This document shows, one piece after another, positions 52,659-61,711 of a stretch of 64,000 bases of DNA. The notes beneath the pieces were generated by a model, which was not told the DNA's origin, did no database searches, and was given only the letters and a program-made list of their open reading frames with translations. The stretch lies in NCBI GenBank assembly GCA_009773765.1, contig WTWZ01000004.1, positions 1-64,000 on the forward strand. The letters are read 5' to 3'. The translations under genes were made by a program, and so were the position numbers. Source of the DNA: Prolixibacteraceae bacterium. Its GTDB lineage: Bacteria > Bacteroidota > Bacteroidia > Bacteroidales > Prolixibacteraceae. Position 1 is the stretch's first letter. Each line of letters begins with the position of its first letter.

Positions 52659-53408
52659 TCAGAAATTAAGAACTTCCTTTAAATTTTTGTAACCTGTTTT
52701 GCTTACTTTGAGCTTGGTTTTGTCGTGTAGAATTACAATATACGACTCCTTTTCATATTGCTGAATTTCGTTGATTTCGCCAACTTTAACAATGTACGAC
52801 CGGTGAATGCGGACAAATTGTTTTGGATTAAGGGCATCTTCGAAATAGTGCATTGTTTTTTGTTTCATGTGGCGTCCTTCGGTGGAATAAATCATTACAT
52901 AATCATCCATCGATTCCACATAACGAATATGGTCAACCGGGATTATATGGATTTTATGCCGATCTTTCACAACTACCCTGTCCAAAAAATCCTCTTTCGG
53001 ATAATTTTCAACCCGCTCAGCCACATCAGAAGAAATACCCTCTTTCTGTACCCGCTCAAAAACCTTGTCCACTGCTTCGAGCAATCTGTCTTTTGAATAT
53101 GGTTTTAACAAATAATCGGCAGCGTTGAACTCAAAAGCCTTAATTGCAAACTGGTCATAAGCTGTGGCAAAAATAATCTGTGGCTTGTGTTCGAGTAGTT
53201 CGAGCAGTTCAAAACCCGTAATTTTGGGCATTTGAATATCTAAAAAAACCAAATCGGGTTTTAATTCGTTAATGGTTTTAACGCCTTCAAATCCATTTTC
53301 GCATTCGGCTATAATTTCAATTTTATCATTTTGGCTTAAAAACGATTTCATCAGGTTACGCGCTAATTCCTCGTCTTCAACAATTATGGTACGTAGTTTT
53401 TCAGGCAT
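52659..53408 (-). CDS. LytTR-family response regulator
   Basis: The 249-residue protein has a receiver domain (TIIVEDEELARNLMKSFLSQ, Asp57 in FLDIQMPKITG, Lys102 in LLKPY) and a LytTR domain (IIPVDHIRYVESMDDYVMIY, FVRIHRSYIVKVGEINEIQQ). Its start overlaps the kinase stop by eight bases. It converges with the other LytTR gene, leaving about 170 bases with no gene between them. Confidence 0.93.
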   Translation of the reverse strand: MPEKLRTIIVEDEELARNLMKSFLSQNDKIEIIAECENGFEGVKTINELKPDLVFLDIQMPKITGFELLELLEHKPQIIFATAYDQFAIKAFEFNAADYLLKPYSKDRLLEAVDKVFERVQKEGISSDVAERVENYPKEDFLDRVVVKDRHKIHIIPVDHIRYVESMDDYVMIYSTEGRHMKQKTMHYFEDALNPKQFVRIHRSYIVKVGEINEIQQYEKESYIVILHDKTKLKVSKTGYKNLKEVLNF

Positions 53409-54462
53409 TTTGTTTTGTTTTTTGTGGTATGGCCAAAGTTACTTTAAATTCTTTTTTATTGTCTTCGAGTTTTAACAAATACGGGTTTCCATAAATAATT
53501 TGCATCCTGTCGCGAATATTTCGCAATCCAATTCCTTCACCCTTTTTCGATTTAACATTGGCGTCGTAAGGATTGCTTATGATTATTTGCAACAACTCCC
53601 CATTGCACCTGGCAACGGTTTTAATTTCCACTGGTTCAGTTGCTTCATAAACGCCATATTTAATTGCATTTTCGTAAATGGGCTGCAATATCATGTTGGG
53701 TATTTCTGCTTTCAAACAGTTTTCGTCAATTTCAAAAACCGGTTCGAGTTTGCTCCCAAACCTTACCTTCTCTATTTGCAGGTAAAGATTATTGTTTTCG
53801 AGTTCCTGTTTAAATGACACTTTCTCACTTTGGTCGTGTTTTAGCGAATACCTCATAAGTTGTGAAAGGTTAATCACCATTTCCTGTGCCCGTGCCGGGT
53901 TTGTCATGGTAAGCGAAGAAATACTGTTCAGGCTGTTAAACAGGAAATGGGGATTGATTTGTGATTTCAGGGCGTGTAATTCGGCTTCCTTAACGAGTGC
54001 AATCAATTTACCTTCGTTCCGCACCTTTTCTTTGAAACTGTAATAGTAGTTTACGGCATAGAAAAAAACCACATAAATTACATACATCATGTAACCGCCA
54101 AAAACACGGTTAACAAATCCTCTATTCATCCATTCGATGGCCGCAGGATTCAGCAATTTTATTAAAACAACACCCAGATACATGTAGAGAAATACTATGA
54201 TCGATGCTGCAATAAGGTGCGAAAGCAAGATTCTGACTGCACTGTTGTTTTCCAGGGTGCTGAACCGGACCACATACCAAATTGAAGTGCCAACTATGGC
54301 AAAAACAATGATGGAAGAAAAAACCTCAACAATGGCGCCCCAGTAACCAAGGCCGTTGGCAAAAACCAAAATCAGCATCATTATCAGCGCAGAAACCAAC
54401 CAAAAAAGGCCGTAGAAAAGAGCCAGTTTTGGATTATTTAAAAAGGGGTGGCGAAATTCCAT
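53401..54462 (-). CDS. LytS-type sensor histidine kinase
   Basis: The 353-residue protein has four hydrophobic segments in its first 145 residues, then the kinase motif KSQINPHFLFNSLNSISSLT with His172 and IPNMILQPIYENAIKYGVYE in the ATPase part, ending with GIGLRNIRDRMQIIYG. It is a standard PF06580 kinase. It lies three bases after the LiaF-like gene and overlaps its regulator, so the three form one unit. Confidence 0.93.
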   Translation of the reverse strand: MEFRHPFLNNPKLALFYGLFWLVSALIMMLILVFANGLGYWGAIVEVFSSIIVFAIVGTSIWYVVRFSTLENNSAVRILLSHLIAASIIVFLYMYLGVVLIKLLNPAAIEWMNRGFVNRVFGGYMMYVIYVVFFYAVNYYYSFKEKVRNEGKLIALVKEAELHALKSQINPHFLFNSLNSISSLTMTNPARAQEMVINLSQLMRYSLKHDQSEKVSFKQELENNNLYLQIEKVRFGSKLEPVFEIDENCLKAEIPNMILQPIYENAIKYGVYEATEPVEIKTVARCNGELLQIIISNPYDANVKSKKGEGIGLRNIRDRMQIIYGNPYLLKLEDNKKEFKVTLAIPQKTKQNA

Positions 54463-54465
54463 TTC

Positions 54466-55179
54466 CTAAAAATGTTTGATTTCAACACCGCCAAAAGCAG
54501 AAAATCCTTTGATTATCAGTGTCTTTGAAGGATTAGACATCATTTGCCCAAACGTGGCGCCCCTTTTATCGGAAAATGCCCCAAAAATAGCTGTAACTTC
54601 ATTTTTTATCGTCCAGTCGGGTGGTACTTTAAACCCGCAACCCCCAAAAATGCAAAGACAATCAATAACTGCCCCGTTTTCGGAAAGTTGTGACTGTCGC
54701 AAATCATATTCTGTACCGCCGAACATCGAAGTTGTTTTACCTCCCAAAAAATTCTGAGAATTAATGAATACCTCGCGTCCGCCAAAAACCACAAAATCAT
54801 CGAAATAGTCCATCGCAACATTGCTTTTTTGATTATTGAATTGAGGGGCAGATTTTTTTCTTCCGTGAGTTATTAGCAAAACCACACCAACGCCAATAAT
54901 CACCAACGGCCAGCCAATTTGACGCAATCCGCGGGGAATAAGAAAGATGTCGTCTATCAGAAAAAACCCGCCAATGACAATGAGGATAGTACCGGTTGTT
55001 TTGTTTCCGCCAATGATCGAAAACACACCAATTCCAATCAGCAGCATTTGCCACGAAATAAATATATCTTCCCAAATATCAGGTATCAAATTTAATCTTT
55101 CAAGAATCCAAAGGCCCCCGATTGCGATAAGAAAAACCCCCAAATAAACCCTTTTATTTTCTGAAACCCGGTTATCCAT
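54466..55179 (-). CDS. LiaF-like membrane protein
   Basis: The 237-residue protein has about four N-terminal helices (VYLGVFLIAIGGLWILERLN, MLLIGIGVFSIIGGNKTTGT, ILIVIGGFFLIDDIFLIPRG, WPLVIIGVGVVLLITHGRKK), as in DUF5668. A C-terminal beta-rich domain follows (FGGREVFINSQNFLGGKTTS, CIFGGCGFKVPPDWTIKNEV) that resembles LiaF/VraT envelope-stress proteins. In Firmicutes such proteins inhibit the adjacent kinase. Its position before a LytS-type kinase suggests a similar sensor role here. Confidence 0.8.
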   Translation of the reverse strand: MDNRVSENKRVYLGVFLIAIGGLWILERLNLIPDIWEDIFISWQMLLIGIGVFSIIGGNKTTGTILIVIGGFFLIDDIFLIPRGLRQIGWPLVIIGVGVVLLITHGRKKSAPQFNNQKSNVAMDYFDDFVVFGGREVFINSQNFLGGKTTSMFGGTEYDLRQSQLSENGAVIDCLCIFGGCGFKVPPDWTIKNEVTAIFGAFSDKRGATFGQMMSNPSKTLIIKGFSAFGGVEIKHF

Positions 55180-55229
55180 TTTATCTGTATTTTAATGATA
55201 TAAGCGTAAAATATTTTAACTCCATATAT

Positions 55230-55604
55230 TCACAATTTCCGTGTAACTAAAGCCACACCCAAAACAACCAGTAATACCGGGAAAAAAAATGAAAATGTTA
55301 AGCCGGGTACAATGAGGAATTTTGGCAATAAAAAAATTCCGCCAGCCGCAATTAGAACTATTCCCGCTGAACGCCTTCCTGCCATAAGTATTAATCCCAC
55401 CATAATAAGAACCATTTGCCACGAAAAGACAAAGTGTCTCAAATCGTGAAACAAGTCTTTAAAAGGAAAAAAAATGTTTTGAAAATAAAAATCTGGAAAA
55501 TTAAAATACAAACCTATTTTCCGTAAAATCCAAAAAATTCCAATCCCGATTAGCGCCCAGGCTAAAATTACTTTTGAATTGTTGTTTTGTGGCTTGCTTT
55601 CCAT
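55230..55604 (-). CDS. DUF5668-like small membrane protein
   Basis: The 124-residue protein has three or four helices (AWALIGIGIFWILRKIGLYF, FVFSWQMVLIMVGLILMAGR, SAGIVLIAAGGIFLLPKFLI, FSFFFPVLLVVLGVALVTRK). The longer open frame starts at a TTG at 55625; ATG 55602-55604 is preferred. It lies 50 bases before the LiaF-like gene and shares its helix pattern. It may belong to the same envelope-sensing unit. Confidence 0.75.
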   Translation of the reverse strand: MESKPQNNNSKVILAWALIGIGIFWILRKIGLYFNFPDFYFQNIFFPFKDLFHDLRHFVFSWQMVLIMVGLILMAGRRSAGIVLIAAGGIFLLPKFLIVPGLTFSFFFPVLLVVLGVALVTRKL

Positions 55605-55730
55605 GACGAATTTTTTACCTATCAAATATAGTTATTCGTCGCAGACCATAGCGCTTAACATTCGGTTAACATAGGGGATGAACCGGTAAAATGTATTTAT
55701 TTGGTCCAGAAATTAAAAAAAGGAGTGATA

Positions 55731-57413
55731 TTATGAGTTTTTATTTTGTTCCCTTGCCCACGAATCGCGCAAATTCACGGTTAAATTAAATACAGGCATT
55801 GCCGCTGTTGAATCAGGATCGAGGTTGAAATAACCTACCCGTTCAAACTGAAAATGGCCGAGTGGCTTTGCATTTTTTATAAATGGTTCCACAAAGCAAT
55901 TACTGAGGACTTTTAATGAATCGGGATTTATAAATTCCTTGAAATCAACATCTTTGTGCCCGTCAGGATTTTCATCCACAAATAAACGATCATATAACCT
56001 GACTTCGGATTTGATGGCGTGCCTGGCTGACACCCAATGAATGGTTGATTTAACTTTTCGGCCATCCGGTGAATTTCCTCCTTTCGAAGCAGGATCGTAA
56101 GTACAATGCAACTCTTTTAGATTTCCGTTTTCATCTTTTACAACGTTGGTGCATGTAATAAAATAGGCATAACGCAACCGCACTTCAGTTCCGGGTGATA
56201 AGCGGAAGAATTTTTTTGGCGGATTTTCCATAAAATCCTCCTGTTCAATGTATAACTCCCTGGAAAAAGGCACTTTTCTTGTTCCCATATCAGGGTCTTC
56301 AGGGTTTTCAGGATAATTGGTAATGATAACTTTTAACGGATTTAAAACACCCATTACCCGCTGGGCAGTTTTGTTCAGGTGTTCGCGTAAGCTGTACTCC
56401 AGCAACGAAACATCATTAATGCCATCAACTTTGGTAACGCCAATACGATCTGAAAAATTGCGGATCGACTCAGGTGTGTAGCCTCTCCTGCGTAAACCCG
56501 AAATTGTGGGCATCCGTGGGTCGTCCCATCCATTTACATATTTATCTTTTACAAGTTCAAGTAATTTTCGTTTGCTCATCACTGTATAAGTCAGGTTTAA
56601 ACGGGCAAACTCAATCTGGCAAGGGCGATAATCCGTTTCCTGCAACTGATCGATGAACCAGTTGTAAAGCGGCCTGTGAACTTCAAATTCCAATGTACAA
56701 ATTGAATGTGTGATTCCTTCCCAAAAATCGGATTGTCCATGAGCAAAATCGTACATTGGGTAAACACACCAATTATTTCCTGTACGGTGATGGTGTGCCT
56801 TGATAATCCGGTAAATTATTGGGTCGCGCATGTGCATATTTGGCGAATTCATATCAATTTTTGCACGTAAAACACAGTCTCCTTCTTCAAATTCGCCATT
56901 GGTCATTCGCAAAAATAAACCGATATTTTCTTCAACCGGCCTGTTTCTGAACGGGCTTTCCACTCCTGGCCGTGTAGGTGTTCCTTTCTGGTTACTGATG
57001 GTTTCAGCATCCTGATCATCAACATAAGCTTTTCTATCCCTTATTAGCTGAACTGCAAAATCGTGCAGCTTACCAAAATAGTCAGAAGCATAATAAAGCC
57101 GGTCTTCCCAATCGAAACCAAGCCAGCGTACATCTTCCATAATCGAATCAACATATTCTGTTTCCTCTTTGGTTGGGTTTGTATCATCGAACCGCAGGTT
57201 ACATTTTCCCCCAAATTTTTCAGCTATCCCAAAATTCAGACAAATTGATTTTGCATGGCCAATGTGCAAATAACCATTAGGTTCAGGTGGAAAACGCGTA
57301 TGAACCCTGTTGTTGTTTTTACCTTCTTTTAAATCATCGGCTATTAAAGCATGAATAAAATTGGCTTTTTTCTGATTTTCAAGAATTTCCGGTGCATTAT
57401 TATTTTCTGCCAT
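55731..57413 (-). CDS. glnS: glutamine--tRNA ligase
   Basis: The 560-residue class I synthetase has the signature [20 protein letters not shown] (HIGH at residues 50-53) and the KMSKS variant VMSKRK after ARLNLTYT. The anticodon-binding beta-barrels follow ([20 protein letters not shown]). Length is typical. It charges tRNA-Gln directly, so the cell need not rely only on the amidotransferase route. Confidence 0.97.
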   Translation of the reverse strand: MAENNNAPEILENQKKANFIHALIADDLKEGKNNNRVHTRFPPEPNGYLHIGHAKSICLNFGIAEKFGGKCNLRFDDTNPTKEETEYVDSIMEDVRWLGFDWEDRLYYASDYFGKLHDFAVQLIRDRKAYVDDQDAETISNQKGTPTRPGVESPFRNRPVEENIGLFLRMTNGEFEEGDCVLRAKIDMNSPNMHMRDPIIYRIIKAHHHRTGNNWCVYPMYDFAHGQSDFWEGITHSICTLEFEVHRPLYNWFIDQLQETDYRPCQIEFARLNLTYTVMSKRKLLELVKDKYVNGWDDPRMPTISGLRRRGYTPESIRNFSDRIGVTKVDGINDVSLLEYSLREHLNKTAQRVMGVLNPLKVIITNYPENPEDPDMGTRKVPFSRELYIEQEDFMENPPKKFFRLSPGTEVRLRYAYFITCTNVVKDENGNLKELHCTYDPASKGGNSPDGRKVKSTIHWVSARHAIKSEVRLYDRLFVDENPDGHKDVDFKEFINPDSLKVLSNCFVEPFIKNAKPLGHFQFERVGYFNLDPDSTAAMPVFNLTVNLRDSWAREQNKNS

Positions 57414-57444
57414 TTCCTGTGTTTTTGTCAGTGCGAATTGTGTG

Positions 57445-57452
57445 CAAAATTA
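57445..57452 (-). promoter_or_regulatory. -7 promoter box for glnS
   Basis: TAATTTTG on the minus strand, followed by C, fits TAnnTTTG and lies 31 bases before the ATG. At 18 bases upstream the triplet is TCG rather than TTG, so the upstream half is weak. Confidence 0.45.
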
Positions 57453-57533
57453 AAAAATGATTTGTGAGAACGATTAAAACCTCTCTGTTTTGTTGGGTTT
57501 TGTCGCTTATTCTTAATTTCGCTAAAAAAAGTG

Positions 57534-57884
57534 ATGGGAATAATAGAAATAGAAGGGATGAAATTTTATGCATTTCACGGCCACTTCGATTCTGAACAAG
57601 TGGTTGGAAATGAATTTACGGTTAACCTTAGTATTGAAACCGATATGGAAAAAGCTGCTGTTTCGGATAATTTAAATGACGCATTAAACTACCAAGCCGC
57701 TTACAAAATTGTTAAAAAAGAGATGGAAATTCCATCGCATTTACTTGAGAATGTGGCAAAAAGAATTTTAGATGCATTATACAACCAGTTTCCTGATATA
57801 TATAAAGCTGAAATTAAAATTTCCAAAATGAACGCACCTATGGGTGGTGAAATTGAAAAAGTCAGTATTACATTAATCAGGTAA
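57534..57884 (+). CDS. folB: dihydroneopterin aldolase
   Basis: The 116-residue protein has the FolB pattern: GIIEIEGMKFYAFHGHFDSE, VNLSIETDMEKAAVSDNLND, ALNYQAAYKIVKKEM, then NAPMGGEIEKVSITLIR. It cleaves dihydroneopterin in folate synthesis. A GTG lies three bases before the chosen ATG. It diverges from glnS. Confidence 0.93.
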   Translation: MGIIEIEGMKFYAFHGHFDSEQVVGNEFTVNLSIETDMEKAAVSDNLNDALNYQAAYKIVKKEMEIPSHLLENVAKRILDALYNQFPDIYKAEIKISKMNAPMGGEIEKVSITLIR

Positions 57885-58197
57885 CTTTATGTTTTAAAAT
57901 ATCTTAAAAATTTTCAAATACCAGATTTTTAGCCAATTTTTCAAACAAATTATCCGTAAATTTGAAATATTAATTTTTGAATTACAAATCCATGTTTTTA
58001 GCTGTAGAAATATTAAACGAAGGCAAAGTTTTAAAAAACAGTGCAAAGGGGACCAAAACCAGGCTTTTAGAGTGGGAAAGCCCAAAATCGTATTTAACTG
58101 ACACCAAACTAGCAGGTTGCAAATCGACAAAATCGCTAGCCTGTGTAAATTCAAACTGGCAGAAACTCCGGGGATAATCTCTTTTCATTGTAAGTAC
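57885..58197. other. gene-free stretch between folB and tRNA-Cys
   Basis: Short open frames exist on both strands, but none has a plausible start, composition or family. No hairpin with a U tract is obvious. Confidence 0.5.
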
Positions 58198-58227
58198 TTG
58201 TAAGAATTGCAAAAATTCTTAGATTTG
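58198..58227 (+). promoter_or_regulatory. promoter of tRNA-Cys
   Basis: TTG at 58198-58200 and TAGATTTG at 58220-58227, 19 bases apart, fit the Bacteroidota consensus. The tRNA begins 20 bases later. Confidence 0.75.
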
Positions 58228-58246
58228 CACACCAAAAATAAAAAAT

Positions 58247-58317
58247 GGTCTCTTGGCCGAGTGGCTAGGCAGCGGTCTGCAAAACCGTGAACGGCGGTTC
58301 GAATCCGCCAGAGACCT
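58247..58317 (+). tRNA. tRNA-Cys (anticodon GCA)
   Basis: The 71-base cloverleaf has a perfect acceptor stem (GGTCTCT with AGAGACC), anticodon loop CTGCAAA with anticodon GCA, a T arm with TTCGAAT and discriminator T, the base that cysteinyl-tRNA synthetase requires. CCA is not encoded. Confidence 0.95.
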
Positions 58318-58321
58318 CAAA

Positions 58322-58356
58322 AAAAACAGGGTTGAATTTCCACCCTGTTTTTTTTT
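58322..58356. terminator. bidirectional terminator between tRNA-Cys and the oxidoreductase
   Basis: CAGGGT at 58327-58332 and ACCCTG at 58342-58347 form a stem lengthened by flanking A/T pairs, with a T run at 58348-58356 and an A run before it. It serves the tRNA and the converging gene. Confidence 0.88.
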
Positions 58357-58363
58357 GATTATT

Positions 58364-59674
58364 TTACAACTTCCAAGGTTCACGGTAATTATAATGCAGT
58401 AATGCTGCTGCAGAACCATCGTCGTCAACAAATGTTTCAGTTGACGGATCCCATTTCACCGGACGGCCAAGTTCACAGGCAATATTGCCAAGTGTACAAA
58501 TTGTGCATGTACTATGCCCTGTTTCAACTGGTACCAACGGATCTTTGCGGCCCTTTAATGCATCAATAAAATCAATCTGGTGCGGAATTTTTGTTTCGTA
58601 AGGCACATTATCATCTTGTTTTTCCGAAGCAGGGGGTAATAAAGCGTCATCGGAGGCAAGATAATGATCTCTTGAAACTTCAATCCAACCTTTATCGCCC
58701 TGAAATTTAACTCCTTTTGTCATTTTTTCGTCGAAAGGTTCCGAAGTCAAAATAGTACCTGAGGCATATTTAAACGTCATAAATTCAGTACCATCGCCAA
58801 TGGGGGCAATTTCAACCGGCCCGTTGCGGTCCATTCCCAATGCCCATTGAGCGATATCGAACATGTGCGCACCCCAGTCGGTTGTAAAACCGCCGCCCAT
58901 TTCCTTGTACCAGCGCCAGCCGCCCCAGAATTCCTCATCTTTTGGTGGATCGAGGGAAATAGGCGGGTTCAGTTCTTTATTATAATGAATACTTTCAGGG
59001 AGTGGCCCCAACCACAAATCCCAGTTTAAATCTTCAGGAAGTTGTTCTTCTGGCAGCAAATAAGGGGTTGGCGGGGCACCCACATACGCATTTACTTTTT
59101 CTATTAATCCAAGAGTCCCGCTTTGAACAAGTTTCACTGCATGTTGGAAATTTGGGTCTGAACGTTGCTGGCTTCCGATACCAAGCACACGGTTGGTAGA
59201 TCTAACAGTTTTTACCAGTTCCTGTCCTTCTTTGATGGTAAACGTCATGGGCTTTTCCAAATAAACATCTTTTCCGGCATTACAAGCTGCAATAGCAATG
59301 TAGGCGTGCCAATGATCTGGTGTTGCAATAACCACTGCATCAATATCCTGACGGGCCAAAAGTTCCTGAAAACGTTCATAGGTTTTCACTTCCACATTTA
59401 CCTTTTTTTCAGTATAAAACTCATTCACCCTGTTTTCAAAACGAGTACGTTTTCTGCCATACACGTCGCAGCCGGCCAATATTTTAACGCCGGGAACCTG
59501 TAAAAAGCCATTCATTAAAAACATGGCCTGGCGCCCCAATCCGATAAATCCTAAACGGATGCTTTCTTCAGCAGCGGTTTTTTTACACGAACTTAAGGAT
59601 GGCAAAAAGGTAATCCCTGCCAAACCCAATGCTGCGGTGTTCATAAACCGCCTTCTTGATAATTTGTTTTCCAT
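58364..59674 (-). CDS. Gfo/Idh/MocA family oxidoreductase, Tat-exported
   Basis: The 436-residue protein has a Tat signal (SRRRFMNTAALGLAGITFLP, with a cysteine at SSCKK that may be lipidated). The Rossmann domain shows RLGFIGLGRQAMFLMNGFLQ and the substrate motif YLEKPMTFT follows ATPDHWHAYIAIAACNAGKD. It likely acts on sugars with bound NAD in the periplasm, as Tat transport of folded cofactor enzymes suggests. The substrate is unknown. Confidence 0.92.
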   Translation of the reverse strand: MENKLSRRRFMNTAALGLAGITFLPSLSSCKKTAAEESIRLGFIGLGRQAMFLMNGFLQVPGVKILAGCDVYGRKRTRFENRVNEFYTEKKVNVEVKTYERFQELLARQDIDAVVIATPDHWHAYIAIAACNAGKDVYLEKPMTFTIKEGQELVKTVRSTNRVLGIGSQQRSDPNFQHAVKLVQSGTLGLIEKVNAYVGAPPTPYLLPEEQLPEDLNWDLWLGPLPESIHYNKELNPPISLDPPKDEEFWGGWRWYKEMGGGFTTDWGAHMFDIAQWALGMDRNGPVEIAPIGDGTEFMTFKYASGTILTSEPFDEKMTKGVKFQGDKGWIEVSRDHYLASDDALLPPASEKQDDNVPYETKIPHQIDFIDALKGRKDPLVPVETGHSTCTICTLGNIACELGRPVKWDPSTETFVDDDGSAAALLHYNYREPWKL

Positions 59675-59824
59675 TGAATAGAATAATTTTGTAATTAATA
59701 TTCAGATAGTTTAAATTTTTATGATTTCAAAACTTCCTCAAAATTAATTCAAATTTCGAATTAAGAATAAATAACAATACTATATCACAAAATATCGTTA
59801 TCAAACTTTTGTCATATTTGCAAA

Positions 59825-60580
59825 ATGAAATTGTTCAGGATTATTGTATTTTCACCGATAGTTTTACTTAGGCTTATATTTATTCTGATTATATCGGGTT
59901 ATGTTGTCACCGTTGGGTTGGCGTGGATTAAATTTTTTGGATTCAGCCGAAAAATGCAGCAATGGGTGATGAGTACCTGGGGAAAAAGTATCTGTTTTTT
60001 TCTTGGAATCAGGATTATCAGAAACGCAATTCCAGAAATCAAAAATTTTATTTTGATGCCAAACCACCGAAGTTATCTCGATATTTTTATTGTTGCTGCA
60101 CTAACACCTTCTGCAATGGTTGCTAAAGAGGAATTAAAAAACTGGCCTTTCGGAAAAGTGGGAATCAAAATCACAAATTCTATCTTGGTTGACCGGTCTG
60201 AAATTAGAAGTTTGATAAAAACGATGAATGCTATTGAAGCATCGGTTAAAAAAGGTATCCCGGTAACTTTATTTCCCGAAGGAACTTCATATAAAGGCCC
60301 GCTAACCAAGCCTTTTAAAAATGGCAGCTTTAAAATCGCTGCCGATACCAAAATTCCGGTAATTCCAATGGCAATCCACTATAAAGATGAAAATGATGCA
60401 TGGGTTGGGAATGACACTTTTCTGGCACATTTTTTCAGGCAAATGGGGAAACCAGTATCTAAAGTTTTTGTGCAATATGGAGCGCCTGTCTCTGATACGG
60501 ACTACAAAAAACTACAGCAGGAAACCAAGAATCAAATTGATATGATGCTGCAACAACTAATTGAGGCAAACAGAAATTAA
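59825..60580 (+). CDS. 1-acyl-sn-glycerol-3-phosphate acyltransferase (PlsC-like)
   Basis: The 251-residue protein has an N-terminal membrane segment (about 8-32) and the acyltransferase motifs: NHRSYLDIF with His81 and Asp86, and TLFPEGTSYKGPL (motif III). It makes phosphatidic acid from lysophosphatidic acid. The frame is isolated between two minus-strand genes. Confidence 0.9.
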   Translation: MKLFRIIVFSPIVLLRLIFILIISGYVVTVGLAWIKFFGFSRKMQQWVMSTWGKSICFFLGIRIIRNAIPEIKNFILMPNHRSYLDIFIVAALTPSAMVAKEELKNWPFGKVGIKITNSILVDRSEIRSLIKTMNAIEASVKKGIPVTLFPEGTSYKGPLTKPFKNGSFKIAADTKIPVIPMAIHYKDENDAWVGNDTFLAHFFRQMGKPVSKVFVQYGAPVSDTDYKKLQQETKNQIDMMLQQLIEANRN

Positions 60581-60607
60581 TTACGCCGCTAATCAGTTTA
60601 ATGTAAA

Positions 60608-61252
60608 CTATTTATCCCTGATTTTATAACTGATTGAAATGCCTGCCCTGCTTGTTTTATCAATTGTGGTATGGTAATTTTTTAAACTTTCCACATAATC
60701 CAGAAATTCCTTTATTCCCGATGCTCTCATTGCGGTATTGTGCGCTGTAAAACATCCCCCTGCCTCAAGTTTTGGATCCATCGCAATAAAGTAGTTTTTA
60801 TACCAGTATTTGTCGGCATCGCTAAATACAAAATCATAATTTCCGGGCAACTGAGGCACGAGATCATGAGCATCGGCTAATCGTGCATCGATAAATTTAT
60901 CAAGGCCGGCCTTTTTAAAATTCGATTTTGCCTTCATATAACGGGATTTATCAATTTCGATGGTGATCAGCTTTCCTCCGGTTTTACTTAATGCCCAGGC
61001 AACCCATATGGCCGAATGACCGGTTGAAGTGCCAATTTCAACGGCATTTTTGTATTTGTTCCTTATTATAAGATCATATAAAATTTTTCCATCAACCAAG
61101 GGAACATTCATGTCGCTCCAATTTTCAGCATTATCCTTAAGAAATGCTTTCACCTTTTTGTCCAGTTCATTTTCTATTTCAGGATATTGACCCCAACAAT
61201 TGCAAAAACTCAGCAACCCAGCTATTACCAAGATCACACTTTTAGATATCAT
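60608..61252 (-). CDS. O-methyltransferase-like protein with an export signal
   Basis: The 214-residue protein resembles catechol-type O-methyltransferases: AVEIGTSTGHSAIWVAWALS (SAM-binding), LITIEIDKSRYMKAKSNFKK and DFVFSDADKYWYKNYFIAMD (metal-binding Asp). Unlike the cytoplasmic family norm, it starts with a signal peptide (ISKSVILVIAGLLSFCNCWG). Either the protein is exported, away from SAM, or the signal is only an anchor. The fold motifs are intact. Confidence 0.8.
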   Translation of the reverse strand: MISKSVILVIAGLLSFCNCWGQYPEIENELDKKVKAFLKDNAENWSDMNVPLVDGKILYDLIIRNKYKNAVEIGTSTGHSAIWVAWALSKTGGKLITIEIDKSRYMKAKSNFKKAGLDKFIDARLADAHDLVPQLPGNYDFVFSDADKYWYKNYFIAMDPKLEAGGCFTAHNTAMRASGIKEFLDYVESLKNYHTTIDKTSRAGISISYKIRDK

Positions 61253-61416
61253 ATAACCACAATTTAATAATGCTATAAAGTTAAAATAAAATTTAAAACT
61301 GTCTGAATCAAATTTAACAGATCAATAATTTCGACAATTAAACCAATTGTGAAGATGAAACTTATTTATATCAGAAATTAATTTGTTAAAAAGTGTAAAA
61401 TTATTGATAATATAAT

Positions 61417-61445
61417 TTGTTTGTTACAAAAAACAATTATCTTTG
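61417..61445 (+). promoter_or_regulatory. promoter of the candidate small RNA
   Basis: TTG at 61417-61419 and TATCTTTG at 61438-61445 are 18 bases apart, a full match to the Bacteroidota consensus. No plausible ORF follows. Confidence 0.7.
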
Positions 61446-61449
61446 TAAG

Positions 61450-61523
61450 GCATTTGGGATTCATCCCATATTGTGTGTTTGGGGGTTAACATTTAAGGAG
61501 AAGGCTATTGAGCCTTCTCCTTT
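61450..61523 (+). ncRNA. candidate stand-alone small RNA of about 75 bases
   Basis: A consensus promoter is followed by a 5' hairpin (GGGA at 61456-61459, TCCC at 61464-61467), a single-stranded U/G-rich linker (ATTGTGTGTTTGGGGGTTAA, 61470-61489) and a strong 12-base 3' stem, AAGGAGAAGGCT at 61495-61506 with AGCCTTCTCCTT at 61511-61522 around an ATTG loop. The T tract after it is short. The layout is that of a trans-acting regulatory RNA, but I recognise no known family. Confidence 0.55.
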
Positions 61524-61568
61524 CCGTTTAGGCCCTTTGCAATCCGTTTTTCCACATTCTCTTTTAAC

Positions 61569-61600
61569 AAAATTGCCTGAAATGCAGCAATTTCAGGCAA
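61569..61600 (-). terminator. terminator of tRNA-Thr
   Basis: TTGCCTGAAA at 61573-61582 and TTTCAGGCAA at 61591-61600 form a perfect ten-base stem. Read on the minus strand it lies 26 bases after the tRNA and ends in TTTTG. Confidence 0.8.
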
Positions 61601-61626
61601 TAATAGTTATTTCATGCTGTAACCAG

Positions 61627-61699
61627 AGCCAATTGCGGGACTCGAACCCGCGACCTGCTCATTACGAATGAGCTGCTCTACCAACTGAGCTAAAGTGGC
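61627..61699 (-). tRNA. tRNA-Thr (anticodon CGT)
   Basis: The 73-base cloverleaf on the minus strand has D arm GCTCAGTTGGTAGAGC, anticodon stem GCTCA/TGAGC around TTCGTAA (anticodon CGT), T arm GCGGG-TTCGAGT-CCCGC and discriminator T. The acceptor GCCACTT pairs with AATTGGC except at position 5:68, where C faces T. It begins 12 bases after the stop of the isomerase gene on the same strand. Confidence 0.92.
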
Positions 61700-61711
61700 T
61701 TTCTGATAAAC

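Noticed and set aside
57894-58212. Minus-strand open frames of 76 and 86 codons between folB and tRNA-Cys
   Set aside because: Composition is that of AT-rich non-coding DNA read in a chance frame, with no ribosome-binding site or family.
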